Shown: positions 8,238 through 16,521 of the stretch, in pieces
Layout: each line of letters opens with the position of its first letter
Numbering within the stretch: position 1 is the stretch's first letter
NCBI GenBank assembly: GCA_018241335.1
Contig: JAFEEA010000017.1
Location: 1 to 36,675, forward strand
Origin: Pseudomonadota bacterium
GTDB lineage: Bacteria > Pseudomonadota > Alphaproteobacteria > Caulobacterales > Caulobacteraceae
DNA length: 36,675 nucleotides
Direction: 5' to 3'
The notes under the pieces: generated by a model
Databases searched by the model: none
Told to the model about the DNA's origin: nothing
What the model saw: the letters and a program-made list of their open reading frames with translations, nothing else
Made by a program: the position numbers and the translations under genes

Positions 8238-8966
8238 ATGGCGCGCGAAATCGTTCTCGACACCGAAACCACCGGTCTCAGCCACAAGGACGGCCACCGG
8301 ATCATCGAGATCGCCTGCGTCGAGGTCGACGAGGCCATGCCCACGGGCCGCCACTTCCACGTCTATATCGACCCCGAGCGCCAGATCGACCCGGAGGCCG
8401 AGCGGGTGCACGGCATCTCCAACGCCTTCCTGGAGGGCAAGCCCAAGTTCGCCGACGTCGAGATCGTCGACGAGTTCCTCAAGTTCGTCGGTGACGCCAC
8501 CCTGGTGGCCCACAACGCCGGCTTCGACCGGGGCTTCATCAACGCCGAGCTGGAGCGCTGCGGCCTGGCGGCGCTGCCCGAGAGCCGCTGGGTCGACACC
8601 CTGTCGATGGCCCAGAAGAAGTTCCCGGGGATGTACAACTCCCTGGACGCCCTCTGTAAGCGCTTCAAGATCTCGCTGGCCGCGCGCGACAAACACGGGG
8701 CGCTGATCGACGCCAGCCTCCTGGCCAGCGTCTATCTGGAGCTGCAGGGCGGGCGCGAGCGGTCGCTGGACCTGGCGCAGGTGTCGTCACGCGCCGCCGC
8801 CGGCGACGCCGCCAAGGCCGCCTACGGCGCCCGCCCCCGCCCGCTGGCCGACCGCATCACCGCCGCCGAACGCGAGGCGCACGTCGCCTTCCTGTCGGCC
8901 GAACTCAAGGACAAGGCGGTGTGGCTGAAATACGAAGCCGTCGTGGTGGTCGAAGGCGAGGCCTGA
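8238..8966 (+). CDS. dnaQ: DNA polymerase III epsilon subunit, 3'-5' proofreading exonuclease
   Basis: This is the editing exonuclease of the replicative polymerase. It has 242 residues with the DEDDh active site: Asp8 and Glu10 in LDTETTG, Asp97 in AHNAGFD, and His153 and Asp158 in KHGALIDASLLASVY. The core ends near 175. The remaining part, ending in a basic-hydrophobic tail, would hold the polymerase (alpha subunit)-binding region. It starts four bases after the coaE stop and closes the ppsR-maf-aroE-coaE-dnaQ run. Its stop TGA (8964-8966) directly adjoins the first intergenic repeat element. The string GGCCTGAAC that includes the stop recurs at the edge of the copy near 36616, and GGCCTGAA at the one near 17780. 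Confidence 0.95.
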   Translation: MAREIVLDTETTGLSHKDGHRIIEIACVEVDEAMPTGRHFHVYIDPERQIDPEAERVHGISNAFLEGKPKFADVEIVDEFLKFVGDATLVAHNAGFDRGFINAELERCGLAALPESRWVDTLSMAQKKFPGMYNSLDALCKRFKISLAARDKHGALIDASLLASVYLELQGGRERSLDLAQVSSRAAAGDAAKAAYGARPRPLADRITAAEREAHVAFLSAELKDKAVWLKYEAVVVVEGEA

Positions 8967-8967
8967 A

Positions 8968-9110
8968 CCCCTCATCCTCCCGCGCCTTCGTCGCGGGCCC
9001 CTCCTTCTCCCCATGGGAGAAGGGAAATCAGCCTTGCCGGTCGAAGCTGGGAACACCTCTCCCATAGGGAGAGGGAGGGGCCCATGGCGCAGCCATGGGA
9101 GGGTGAGGGG
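8968..9110. repeat. intergenic multi-hairpin repeat, copy 1
   Basis: The outer arms CCCCTCATCCTCCC (8968-8981) and GGGAGGGTGAGGGG (9097-9110) pair over 14 positions with one G-T mismatch. Inside are smaller hairpins such as CGCG-CCTTCGT-CGCG, TCTCCCCATGGGAGA and CTCTCCCATAGGGAGAG. The central stretch (about 9021-9056) is not palindromic and contains GCTGGGAACACCTCTCCC. The same plan occurs at 17788-17930 in inverse orientation and, cut by the window end, at 36623-36675. It lies between convergent dnaQ and secB. It encodes no protein and looks like a dispersed palindromic element. Confidence 0.85.
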
Positions 9111-9127
9111 CTACGCCCTCACCAAAA

Positions 9128-9604
9128 TCAGGCGTTGCCGGTCAGAGGCCCGTCGGACTGGGCCTTGCGCTGGGCGTAGATGCCGGCGAAGTCCAGGGGC
9201 TCCAGCATGAACGGCGGGAAGCCGCCCTCGGCCGTCAGGTCCGAAATGATCCGGCGCGCGAACGGGAACAGGTAGCGCGGGCATTCCACCATCAGCACGG
9301 GCTCCAGGTCGGCCTCGGGCACGCCCAGGATCTGGAACAGGCCGGCGTAGACCAGCTCGATATGGAAGATGGTGTCCGGCTCGCGCAGGGCGCGGGCGGT
9401 GAGCTTGAGCTCCACTTCGAAGAAGCCGTCGTCGCGGCCACGGGCGTTCAGCTCCACGCCCAGGTCGATCTGCGGCTGCGGGCCGCCGGCGCGCAGGGAC
9501 TCCGGCGCGTGCGGGCTCTCGAACGACAGGTCGCGGATGTATTGCGCGAGAATGCGGATGCCGGGGCCGTTGTCGTCCTGGGCCGGGACGCCGATGTCGC
9601 TCAT
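9128..9604 (-). CDS. secB: protein-export chaperone SecB
   Basis: SecB is a tetrameric cytosolic chaperone that keeps precursor proteins unfolded and passes them to SecA. It has 158 residues. Family stretches are [20 protein letters not shown] (about 18-37), [40 protein letters not shown], and the signature [39 protein letters not shown] near the end. It diverges from the Tim44-like gene across 278 bases. No strong ribosome-binding site precedes the ATG. The alphaproteobacterial form has a short extra N-terminus ([13 protein letters not shown]). Confidence 0.96.
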   Translation of the reverse strand: MSDIGVPAQDDNGPGIRILAQYIRDLSFESPHAPESLRAGGPQPQIDLGVELNARGRDDGFFEVELKLTARALREPDTIFHIELVYAGLFQILGVPEADLEPVLMVECPRYLFPFARRIISDLTAEGGFPPFMLEPLDFAGIYAQRKAQSDGPLTGNA

Positions 9605-9882
9605 TTAGGGGAAGGTCCGTGGATGGCGTGACGAATGCGGATCAAGACGAAGGGTCAGGGCATTCGAAGAAGCCGGCTCGCTAACACGGGGCTGTCACCC
9701 GCGCAACGCCGGCCCGTGAGGCAACGCCGGGCGCGCCGGCGCGTTGCAACAGGTGAGCCGAGCCGCCGCCGGGCGATTACCGGCGCGATTGATCGGTCGC
9801 AAGGCGAGACGGTTCAGGCTGACGTCAGGTTCCGACGGTACTATATGGATATGTTCATCTTCCCGGAGCACCTTGCTCGACC
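9605..9882. promoter_or_regulatory. divergent secB / Tim44-like intergenic region
   Basis: This 278-base region should hold the promoters of both divergent genes. It contains the direct repeat GCAACGCCGG at 9703-9712 and 9721-9730. The second copy opens a hairpin GCAACGC...GCGTTGC (9721-9747) over a G+C-only centre. Nearer the plus-strand gene are a 10-bp palindrome CTGACGTCAG (9819-9828) and an AT-rich TACTATATGGATATG (about 9839-9853) that could be a -10 region. A short frame at 9635-9886 has no recognisable content. Confidence 0.45.
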
Positions 9883-10497
9883 GTGACTACGCTCGAACTC
9901 ATCATCCTGGCCGCCCTGGCGGGGGTCGTGCTCTTCCAGCTCTACGCCGTGCTCGGTCGCAGGGTCGGGCGCGGGCCCGAGGACCTGCCGCAGGCTCAGG
10001 CCGTGGGCGGGGCGCAGGACCTGGCCAAGCCGCTGGCGCCGCCGGCGGAAGAGGCCGGGCCGCTTACGGGCCTGGCGGCGCTGAAGGCGCGCGATCCGGG
10101 CTTCGACATCGGCCAGTTTCTGAACGGCGCCCGCTCGGCCTACCAGATGGTCGTCAAGGCCTTCGCTCAGGGCGACCGGGCGACCTTGAAGCCGCTGCTG
10201 TCGGAGGCGGTGATGGGGCCGTTCGAGGCCGCCATCGCCCAGCGCGAGGCCGAGGGCCGCTCCGAAAGCGTCGACTTCCTGGCCCCGCCGCGCGCCGATT
10301 TCGAGGGCGTCGACGTGGTCGGCGACGTGGCCAAGGCGGCGGTCCGCTTCCTGGCCGAGTACCGCAAGCGCTCCAAGGGGCCGGAAGGCGAGGCGGTCGA
10401 CGACCTGCGCACAGCCGAAATCTGGACCTTCGAACGCAATCTTAAGAGCCGCGACCCTAACTGGACGCTGATCCACGTCGACGCCGCGGAGGCGTAA
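9883..10497 (+). CDS. Tim44-like domain membrane-anchored protein
   Basis: This protein has 204 residues. It has one N-terminal membrane segment (about 4-24, LELIILAALAGVVLFQLYAVL), a charged and proline-rich linker, and a C-terminal Tim44-like domain from about 80 (GFDIGQFLNGARSAYQMVVKAFAQGD...). That domain shows the pattern AEIWTFERNLKSRDPNWTLIHVD typical of bacterial Tim44 proteins. The start is GTG at 9883. Family members (TimA in Caulobacter, as I recall) are thought to sit in the inner membrane, but their bacterial role is not settled. The gene shares a base with the mltA start (TAATG), which suggests an envelope-related function. Confidence 0.87.
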   Translation: MTTLELIILAALAGVVLFQLYAVLGRRVGRGPEDLPQAQAVGGAQDLAKPLAPPAEEAGPLTGLAALKARDPGFDIGQFLNGARSAYQMVVKAFAQGDRATLKPLLSEAVMGPFEAAIAQREAEGRSESVDFLAPPRADFEGVDVVGDVAKAAVRFLAEYRKRSKGPEGEAVDDLRTAEIWTFERNLKSRDPNWTLIHVDAAEA

Positions 10498-11633
10498 TGC
10501 GTTTTCAGTTCCTGTCGGGCCCGGCGGCGATCGCCGCATCCCTGACGCTTGCCGCCTGCGCCACCACCGAAGCGCCGGGTCGGGTCGCGAGCTACGCGCC
10601 GCCCGCGCCGCCGCCGCGCCCCTTGGTTCAGCCCCCCGCCAGCCCGCCGCACATGGCTCGCCCGGCGCCGTTCGCCGCCGAGTTCTCGCGCCTGCCCGGC
10701 TGGGCCGACGACGACCACGCCGCGGCCCTGGCGGCGTTCCAGACCACCTGCCGCGCCGCCCGCGACCCGGACCTGGCCGGCGTCTGCCGCCGCGCCATCG
10801 CGCTCGGCCGGGTGGACGAACGCCAGGCCCGCCGCTTCCTGGAAGCGAACTTCCGGCCCGAGGCGGTGCCCGAGGAAGGCCTGCTGACCGCCTATTTCGC
10901 CCCGGTCTACGAGGCGCGGAACATGCCGGAGGGCGATTTCACCGCCCCTGTGCGCCCCCGCCCCGACGACCTGCCGACGGCGGACTGGACCTCCGGCCCC
11001 GGCGCCCCCTATGCCGAGCGCGCCGAGATCGAGGCGCGGCCGGCGCCGGACGCCCTGGCCTGGATGCGGCCGGAGGACCTGTTCTTCCTGCAGATCCAGG
11101 GATCCGGGGTGCTGGTCTATCCCAACGGGGAAAGGGTCAAGGCGCTGTTCGACGGCGTCAACGGGGCCAAGTTCCACGGCATCGCCATTCCCATGCGCGA
11201 GCAGGGCCTGCTGGAAGACACCTCGGCGGAATCGATCCGATCGTGGCTGGCCGGCCATCCGGGCCGCCCGGCCCAGGCGATCATGAATCTCAACCCGCGC
11301 TACGTGTTCTTCAAGCTCGGCCCCGACGACGGCCAGGACCCGGCCGGCGCGGCCGGCGCCCCGCTGATCCCGGGGCGGACCGTGGCGGTGGACACCTCGC
11401 GTCACGCCCTGGGCGAGCTCTTCTGGATCGACGCCTCGGCGCCGGCCCTGGCGGGCGCCTTCCCCACCTATCGCCGCCTGACCGTGGCGCTGGACGCCGG
11501 CGGGGCGATCAAGGGCGATGCGCGCGCCGACCTCTATCTGGGCCGCGGCCCCGAGGCGGGCCTTGCGGCGGGCCGCGTGCGCCATACCTTGCGGCTCTAC
11601 CGCCTCGCCCCGATCGATTCCCCGAGCTCCTGA
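10497..11633 (+). CDS. mltA: membrane-bound lytic murein transglycosylase A (lipoprotein)
   Basis: This enzyme cleaves peptidoglycan glycan strands with formation of 1,6-anhydro-muramic acid. It has 378 residues. The N-terminal signal ends in the lipobox LAAC with Cys21 as the lipidation site, so it is probably an outer-membrane lipoprotein facing the periplasm. A proline-rich spacer follows. MltA features are GLLTAYFAPVYEA (about 124), DLFFLQIQGSGVLVYPNG (about 195) and the C-terminal 3D domain GRTVAVDTSRHALGELFWIDA, with the catalytic-type aspartates near 300-312. The start overlaps the Tim44-like stop, and the Smr gene begins five bases after its end. Confidence 0.94.
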   Translation: MRFQFLSGPAAIAASLTLAACATTEAPGRVASYAPPAPPPRPLVQPPASPPHMARPAPFAAEFSRLPGWADDDHAAALAAFQTTCRAARDPDLAGVCRRAIALGRVDERQARRFLEANFRPEAVPEEGLLTAYFAPVYEARNMPEGDFTAPVRPRPDDLPTADWTSGPGAPYAERAEIEARPAPDALAWMRPEDLFFLQIQGSGVLVYPNGERVKALFDGVNGAKFHGIAIPMREQGLLEDTSAESIRSWLAGHPGRPAQAIMNLNPRYVFFKLGPDDGQDPAGAAGAPLIPGRTVAVDTSRHALGELFWIDASAPALAGAFPTYRRLTVALDAGGAIKGDARADLYLGRGPEAGLAAGRVRHTLRLYRLAPIDSPSS

Positions 11634-11638
11634 CGTCG

Positions 11639-12193
11639 ATGAAAAAGCCCGGCCCTCACGAGGACCTGCGCCTCTGGGCCGTGGTCGCCGCCACCGTCCG
11701 CCCGCTGCCGGGCCGGGCCATGCCCAAGGCGCCAGTCGGCGCGCGGGGGCGGCGCGCGACGGTCGGCGCCACACCCGCCGCCCCGACCGCGGCTGCTGTC
11801 CCCGCGGCCCCGGTCCCCGCCGCCAATGTCCCCGCCGCGCCCGCCCGTCCGGCCCGCCGCGGCGAGCTGCCGCCGCCCGAGACCATCGAGCCCGGCCGCA
11901 AGCGCCGCATCGTGCGTGAGCGCGACCCCATCGCCGCCGTCATCGACCTGCACAACATGACCCAGGACGTGGCCCGCGCGGCCCTGACGGGCTTCATCCT
12001 GCGCGCGCGGGCCCAGGGCGAGCGGGCGGTGCTGGTGATCACCGGCAAAGGCGCGCTGGGCGACGGGATCCTGCGCCGCCGGGTGCCCGACTGGCTGGGC
12101 GAGCCGCCCCTGCGCGACGCCGTCGCGGGCCTCTCCGAAGCCCACCGCCGCCACGGCGGCGAGGGCGCGCTCTACGTCGCGCTGCGGCGGTAG
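11639..12193 (+). CDS. Smr-domain protein
   Basis: This protein has 184 residues. The first half is a low-complexity Ala/Pro/Val linker (about 41-75). The second half is a small MutS-related (Smr) domain with IDLHNMT (102-108; the L-D-L-H motif), a helix ARAALTGFILRARAQGERAVLVITGKG containing T-G-K-G (135-138), and the GALYVALRR end. Smr domains are nicking or RNA/DNA-binding modules; here it stands alone, without MutS2. The ATG at 11639, five bases after mltA, is preferred to a much longer in-frame start inside mltA. Its cellular role is unknown to me. Confidence 0.85.
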   Translation: MKKPGPHEDLRLWAVVAATVRPLPGRAMPKAPVGARGRRATVGATPAAPTAAAVPAAPVPAANVPAAPARPARRGELPPPETIEPGRKRRIVRERDPIAAVIDLHNMTQDVARAALTGFILRARAQGERAVLVITGKGALGDGILRRRVPDWLGEPPLRDAVAGLSEAHRRHGGEGALYVALRR

Positions 12194-12200
12194 GCCCCCA

Positions 12201-12336
12201 TCCCCTTCATGGGGAGGGACAGATCGCACAGCGATCAGGGTGGGGAAGTCCGGAGCTTCCCCGGCATCCGTCACCCGTGGACGTCGCCAGATTTCCCCAC
12301 CCCGGTCCTTAGGACCGACCCTCCCCATGAAGGGGA
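12201..12336. repeat. composite palindromic intergenic element between smr gene and hisE
   Basis: A perfect 18-bp inverted repeat at 12201-12218 and 12319-12336 encloses nested inverted repeats. These are GATCGC-ACA-GCGATC (12222-12236), GGGTGGGGAA (12238-12247) with TTCCCCACCC (12293-12302), GGGGAAG (12242-12248) with CTTCCCC (12256-12262), and CGGTCC-TTA-GGACCG (12303-12317). It could form a branched, cross-like structure in DNA or RNA. It differs in sequence from the repeat at 8968. It lies between convergent genes and may double as a bidirectional terminator. Confidence 0.8.
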
Positions 12337-12346
12337 GGGAGGGCGC

Positions 12347-12670
12347 CTACTTCTTCCGCGACGCCTTCTCAGCGATCCCGGAAACCCCGTCGCGCTCGTC
12401 CAGCTTGGCGGCGACGTCGTCGAGGGTGACGCCGGCGGCGGCCAGGACCACCAGCCAGTGGTAGATCAGGTCGGCGCTCTCGGCGATCAGGGCCGGGTTG
12501 TCGGCCTGGACGGCGGCCAGCGCCGCCTCCAGCGCCTCCTCGGCCAGCTTCTTGGCGGCCAGGGGCCGGTCGGCCAGCAGCCGCGCGGACCACGACGCCT
12601 TGGGATCGGCGCCGCGGCGGGCCTCGATGGTGGCGGTCAGGCGCTCGAGGGTCTTGGCGAAGTTGCTCAT
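12347..12670 (-). CDS. hisE: phosphoribosyl-ATP pyrophosphatase
   Basis: This enzyme hydrolyses phosphoribosyl-ATP to phosphoribosyl-AMP, step 2 of histidine synthesis. It has 107 residues and is the stand-alone HisE form rather than the HisIE fusion. The all-alpha MazG-like pattern is visible: [12 protein letters not shown] near 8, [14 protein letters not shown] with the metal-binding acidic residues (about 39-52), then [19 protein letters not shown] with E-x2-D (about 63-67). The ATG overlaps the hisF stop (ATGA). It is the last gene of the run; no hisI is in the window. Confidence 0.95.
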   Translation of the reverse strand: MSNFAKTLERLTATIEARRGADPKASWSARLLADRPLAAKKLAEEALEAALAAVQADNPALIAESADLIYHWLVVLAAAGVTLDDVAAKLDERDGVSGIAEKASRKK

Positions 12671-13452
12671 GCCGGAACCCTCGCGTCGGTGGGGAAGGCC
12701 GGGCGCATGGGAATACCGGCGGCGGCCATGGCCGACTTGGCCTCGGCGATGCTGATCTCGCCGAAGTGGAAGATCGAGGCGGCCAGCACCGCGTCGGCGC
12801 CGCCCTCCTGCACCGCCTCGACCAGGTGGCGGGTGGTCCCCGCCCCGCCCGAAGCGATCACCGGCACGCCCACCGCCGAGGTCACCGCCGCCAAGAGGGC
12901 GATGTCGTAGCCGGTCTTGGCGCCGTCCTGGTCCATGGAGGTCAGCAGGATCTCGCCCGCCCCCCGCGCCACCGCGTCGACGGCGTATTCCACCGCGTCC
13001 AGCTCCACGTCGCGGCGGCCGCCATAGGTGAACACGCCCCAGCGGTCGCCCTTCTTCTTGGCGTCGATGGCCACCACCACGGCCTGGGAGCCGAAGGCGT
13101 CGGCGCAGGCGGTGATCAGGTCGCGGTTCTCCACCGCGGCGGTGTTGATCGAGATCTTGTCGGCCCCGGCCAGCAGCAGGCGCCGCGCGTCCGCCACCTG
13201 GCGGATGCCGCCGCCCACGCCCACCGGCATGAAGCAGACGTCGGCGGTGCGCGCCACCACGTCCAGGATCGCGCCGCGGCCCTCGTGGCTGGCGGTGATG
13301 TCCAGGAACATCAGCTCGTCCGCGCCGGCGGCGTCATAGGCCCGGGCCTGTTCCACCGGGTCGCCGGCGTCGCGCAGTTCCAGGAACTGAACGCCCTTGA
13401 CCACGCGGCCGTCCTTGACGTCCAGGCAGGGGATCACCCGGGCTTTCAGCAT
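12667..13452 (-). CDS. hisF: imidazole glycerol phosphate synthase, cyclase subunit
   Basis: This TIM-barrel subunit uses ammonia from HisH to close the imidazole ring, making imidazole glycerol phosphate and AICAR. It has 261 residues. The catalytic Asp11 is in [15 protein letters not shown]; the second catalytic aspartate is in [11 protein letters not shown] (about 130). Phosphate-binding loops are VGGGIR and the C-terminal IASGGAGT. HisF/HisA half-barrel repeats such as DITASHEGR and [14 protein letters not shown] are clear. It starts 13 bases after hisA and overlaps hisE. Confidence 0.97.
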   Translation of the reverse strand: MLKARVIPCLDVKDGRVVKGVQFLELRDAGDPVEQARAYDAAGADELMFLDITASHEGRGAILDVVARTADVCFMPVGVGGGIRQVADARRLLLAGADKISINTAAVENRDLITACADAFGSQAVVVAIDAKKKGDRWGVFTYGGRRDVELDAVEYAVDAVARGAGEILLTSMDQDGAKTGYDIALLAAVTSAVGVPVIASGGAGTTRHLVEAVQEGGADAVLAASIFHFGEISIAEAKSAMAAAGIPMRPAFPTDARVPA

Positions 13453-13465
13453 GGCTGGGGCTCCC

Positions 13466-14188
13466 TCACGCCGCCGCCGCCAGGGCTTCGTCCGGCTGGA
13501 TGGTGCCGGCGTAGAGCGCGCGGCCCAGCACCGCCCCGGCGATGGGCGTTCCCTTGCGGGCGCGGACCTTGACGATGTCGTCGACGGTGGCCAGCCCCCC
13601 GGCGGCGATCACCGGGATGGAGACGGCGTCGGCGATGGCCCCGAAGGCCTCGACGTTGAAGCCGGTCAGGGCGCCGTCGCGGTCGATGTCGGTGACGATC
13701 AGGGCCGAGACCCCCACGTCCTCGAACCGGCGCGCCACGGTCAGGGCGTCCAGGTCGGTGTCCTCCAGCCAGCCCTGCACGGCGACTTTGCCCTTGCGCA
13801 CGTCGACGCTGACGGCGATCTGCTCGGGCCACTGGCGGGCGGCGGTCTTGACCAGCTCGGGATCGCGCACGGCGGCGGTGCCCAGGATCACGCGGCTGAC
13901 GCCGGCTTCGATCCAGGCCTCGACATTGGCCAGGCTGCGGATGCCGCCGCCCAGCTGCACCGGGATCGACACCGCCTCCAGGATCGCCTTGACCGCCGCG
14001 TCGTTGATGGCGCGGCCCTCGGCCGAGCCGTTCAGGTCGACCACGTGCACCCACTCGAAGCCGGCCCGGGCCCAGGCGCGGGCCTGGTCGGCGGGGTCCT
14101 TGTTGAACACCGTGGCCGTGGCGAAGTCGCCGTGCACCACGCGCACGCACTCGCCGTCCTTCAGGTCGATGGCCGGATAGAGGATCAT
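13466..14188 (-). CDS. hisA: phosphoribosylformimino-5-aminoimidazole carboxamide ribotide isomerase
   Basis: This TIM-barrel isomerase catalyses the Amadori rearrangement of ProFAR before the HisFH step. It has 240 residues beginning [12 protein letters not shown] with the catalytic aspartate at about 8. The other catalytic aspartate region is [14 protein letters not shown]; phosphate loops are LGGGIR and [10 protein letters not shown]. The ATG at 14188 is chosen because it overlaps the hisH stop as ATGA and has GGAG eight bases upstream. A GTG three codons earlier (14197) is the alternative. Confidence 0.96.
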   Translation of the reverse strand: MILYPAIDLKDGECVRVVHGDFATATVFNKDPADQARAWARAGFEWVHVVDLNGSAEGRAINDAAVKAILEAVSIPVQLGGGIRSLANVEAWIEAGVSRVILGTAAVRDPELVKTAARQWPEQIAVSVDVRKGKVAVQGWLEDTDLDALTVARRFEDVGVSALIVTDIDRDGALTGFNVEAFGAIADAVSIPVIAAGGLATVDDIVKVRARKGTPIAGAVLGRALYAGTIQPDEALAAAA

Positions 14189-14829
14189 GGGCGCCACTCC
14201 AGGAAGTTGGCCAGAAGGCGCTGGCCGGCGGCCTGCGACTTCTCCGGGTGGAATTGGACCCCCGCCATGTTGTCCCGTTGGACGGCGGCCGTGAAGCGCC
14301 CGCCATGGTCGGTCCAGGCGGCGATGTCGGCCTCGTCTTCCGGGAAGAAGGCGAAGGAGTGGGTGAAGTACATGTGCGTGCCCGCGGGCAGGCCGTGGAA
14401 AAGCGGCCCCGCGAGCGCCCCGTCAAGGCTGTTCCAGCCCATGTGGGGAATCTTGAAGTGCGGCTGCGCGACGGTCAGGCGCCGCACCTCGCCCTCGATC
14501 CAGCCGAGGCCCGGCGTCTGGCCGAACTCCAGGCCGTGGCCGGCCAGCAGCTGCATGCCCACGCACACGCCCAGGAACGGCGCGCCCTTGCGGCGCACGG
14601 CCTCGGTGGTCGCCTCGACCAGGCCCGGGCGCGCGTGCAGGGCGTCCATGCAGGCGGCGAAGGCGCCGACGCCGGGCAGCACCACCCGGTCGGCCCGGGC
14701 CACGATGTCCGGGTCGCTGGTGGTGACGATGCTGACGCCGGCGACGTGGTCGGCCGCGGCCTTCTGCAAGGCTTTTTCGGCCGAGCGGAGATTGCCCGAC
14801 CCGTAATCGATCAGGGCGACGCTCTGCAT
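14185..14829 (-). CDS. hisH: imidazole glycerol phosphate synthase, glutamine amidotransferase subunit
   Basis: HisH is the class I glutaminase that delivers ammonia to HisF. It has 214 residues. The nucleophile is Cys89 in FLGVCVGMQLL; the other triad members are His194 and Glu196 in VQFHPEKS. The N-terminus VALIDYGSGNLRSAEKAL and the P-G-V-G-A-F loop are typical. It lies between hisB (12 bases upstream) and hisA (four-base overlap). The partner hisF is one gene further on. Confidence 0.97.
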   Translation of the reverse strand: MQSVALIDYGSGNLRSAEKALQKAAADHVAGVSIVTTSDPDIVARADRVVLPGVGAFAACMDALHARPGLVEATTEAVRRKGAPFLGVCVGMQLLAGHGLEFGQTPGLGWIEGEVRRLTVAQPHFKIPHMGWNSLDGALAGPLFHGLPAGTHMYFTHSFAFFPEDEADIAAWTDHGGRFTAAVQRDNMAGVQFHPEKSQAAGQRLLANFLEWRP

Positions 14830-14841
14830 GGAGGAATTCCT

Positions 14842-15438
14842 TTAGAGCACGCCCTTGGTGGAGGGGGCGTGGCCGTGGGTCTTGGGGTCGAGTTCGACGG
14901 CGGTGCGCAGGGCGCGGGCCAGGGCCTTGAAGCCGCTCTCGGCGATATGGTGGCTGTTCTCGCCATAGAGCGTTTCCAGGTGCACGCAGGCCCCCGCGTT
15001 CATGGCGAAGGCGTGGTGGAACTCCTTGAACAGCTCGGTGTCCATGTCGCCGACCTTCGGCCGCCGGAAATCCACCCGCCAGATCAGGTAGGCGCGGTTG
15101 GAAAGGTCGATGGCGCAGCGGGTCAGGGTCTCGTCCATCGGCACATAGGCGTGGCCGAAGCGGCGGATGCCCTTGAACCCGTCCAGGGCCTTGGCGAAGG
15201 CCTGGCCGATGACGATGCCGGTGTCCTCCACCGTGTGGTGCATGTCGATGTGCAGGTCGCCCTTGGTCTCGACCGTCAGGTCGAAGCCGCCGTGGCGGGC
15301 GAAGCTCTCCAGCATGTGGTCGAAGAAGCCGATGCCGGTGGAGACCGTCGAATCCCCGACGCCGTCCAGGTCCAGGGTGACGCGGATCTGCGTCTCCTTG
15401 GTGGCCCGCTTGACCTCGGCTGTCCTGCCCGCGCCCAT
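14842..15438 (-). CDS. hisB: imidazoleglycerol-phosphate dehydratase
   Basis: This manganese enzyme dehydrates imidazole glycerol phosphate to imidazole acetol phosphate. It has 198 residues, the monofunctional form without the histidinol phosphatase domain of E. coli HisB. Family motifs are [20 protein letters not shown] (35-54), [10 protein letters not shown] (65-74) and the second metal repeat [17 protein letters not shown] (161-177). The ATG at 15438 shares one base with the stop of the kinase gene (TGATG). A much longer frame through the kinase gene is a shadow. Confidence 0.97.
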   Translation of the reverse strand: MGAGRTAEVKRATKETQIRVTLDLDGVGDSTVSTGIGFFDHMLESFARHGGFDLTVETKGDLHIDMHHTVEDTGIVIGQAFAKALDGFKGIRRFGHAYVPMDETLTRCAIDLSNRAYLIWRVDFRRPKVGDMDTELFKEFHHAFAMNAGACVHLETLYGENSHHIAESGFKALARALRTAVELDPKTHGHAPSTKGVL

Positions 15439-16430
15439 CACATCAGTCCCGCGGCCGCCGCCAGTTCGCGCAGGGAAGTCTGCGGGCGGGGGCCGTAGTG
15501 CGAGATCACCTCCGCCGCCGCCAGCGATCCGAGGCGGCCGCAGACGTCCAGCGGCCGGCCCCGGGCGAGGCCGAGGAGAAATCCCGCCGCGTATTGGTCG
15601 CCCGCGCCGGTCGTGTCCACGACTTTCTGTACCGGCGAGGCGGGAACGGCGATCGCCTGACCGCCCGACAGCACCACCGAGCCGGCTTCGCCCCGGGTGA
15701 TGGCGGCGATGCGGGCGCGCTCGCCCATCGCCTTGGCGGCGGCGTCGAAGTCGTCGGTCTGGAACAGGGAGGCCAGCTCGACCTCGTTGCCGAACACGAT
15801 GTCCACCTGGGTGTCGATGAAGCCCAGCAGGGCGTCGCGGTGGCGCTCCACCACGAAGGCGTCCGACAAGGTCAGCGAGATCAGGCGCTCGGAGGTGCGC
15901 GCGATGGCCGAGGCCTTGGCGAAGGCGCGGCGGGCCTCCACCGGATCGAACAGATAGCCCTCCAGGTAGAGGATGGCCGAGGCCTCGATCACCGCCGGGT
16001 CGACGTCGTCGGCCGTCAGCTCGGTGGAGGCGCCCAGGAAGGTGCACATGGTCCGCTGGCCGTCGCCCGTGACATTGATCAGCGAACGCGCCGTGGCCGG
16101 GCCCGAGGCCAGGGGCGCGGTGGCGAAGTGCACCCCGATCGAGCGCATGTCGTGGCCGAACACCTCGCCCAGCTGGTCCTTGGCGACCTTGCCCACATAG
16201 GCGGCGTTTCCGCCGAGGCTCGCGACCCCCGCCACCGTATTGCCGGCCGAGCCGCCGGAGGTCTCCAGTCCCGGGCCCATGCGGCCATAGAGCTGGTGCG
16301 CCCGGTCCTCGTCGATCAGCATCATCGAGCCCTTGGCCAGGGACTCCGCGTCCAGGAAGGCGTCGTCGGCCTGGGCGATCACATCGACGATGGCGTTGCC
16401 GATGGCGGCGACGTCGTATTGGGCGGTCAT
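15438..16430 (-). CDS. PfkB-family carbohydrate/adenosine kinase
   Basis: This is a ribokinase-like sugar or nucleoside kinase of 330 residues. The N-terminal substrate motif is GGSAGNT (59-65) followed by VASLGG. The PfkB signature 2, [13 protein letters not shown], is at 272-284 with the catalytic base Asp278. NEVELASLF and ITRGEAGS are also family features. The overall sequence resembles the adenosine/fructokinase-like group common in alphaproteobacteria. It is the apparent first gene of the his run, fused by a one-base stop/start overlap to hisB. That is suggestive because AICAR and purine nucleotides link to histidine synthesis, but the substrate cannot be read from the sequence. The ATG at 16430 is chosen from the family N-terminus. 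Confidence 0.87.
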   Translation of the reverse strand: MTAQYDVAAIGNAIVDVIAQADDAFLDAESLAKGSMMLIDEDRAHQLYGRMGPGLETSGGSAGNTVAGVASLGGNAAYVGKVAKDQLGEVFGHDMRSIGVHFATAPLASGPATARSLINVTGDGQRTMCTFLGASTELTADDVDPAVIEASAILYLEGYLFDPVEARRAFAKASAIARTSERLISLTLSDAFVVERHRDALLGFIDTQVDIVFGNEVELASLFQTDDFDAAAKAMGERARIAAITRGEAGSVVLSGGQAIAVPASPVQKVVDTTGAGDQYAAGFLLGLARGRPLDVCGRLGSLAAAEVISHYGPRPQTSLRELAAAAGLM

Positions 16431-16521
16431 GCGGGAGAAGCTTCCGGAACGGCGTGGAAGCGGCGACGTATAGGAAACTGGCCTTGGCGTCGAGTTAAGC
16501 GAGGCGCGACCTTGCGCCCCT

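Noticed and set aside
9635..9886. An 83-codon frame in the secB/Tim44-like gap
   Set aside because: Arginine-rich low-complexity sequence with no motif; occupies the region that should contain promoters.
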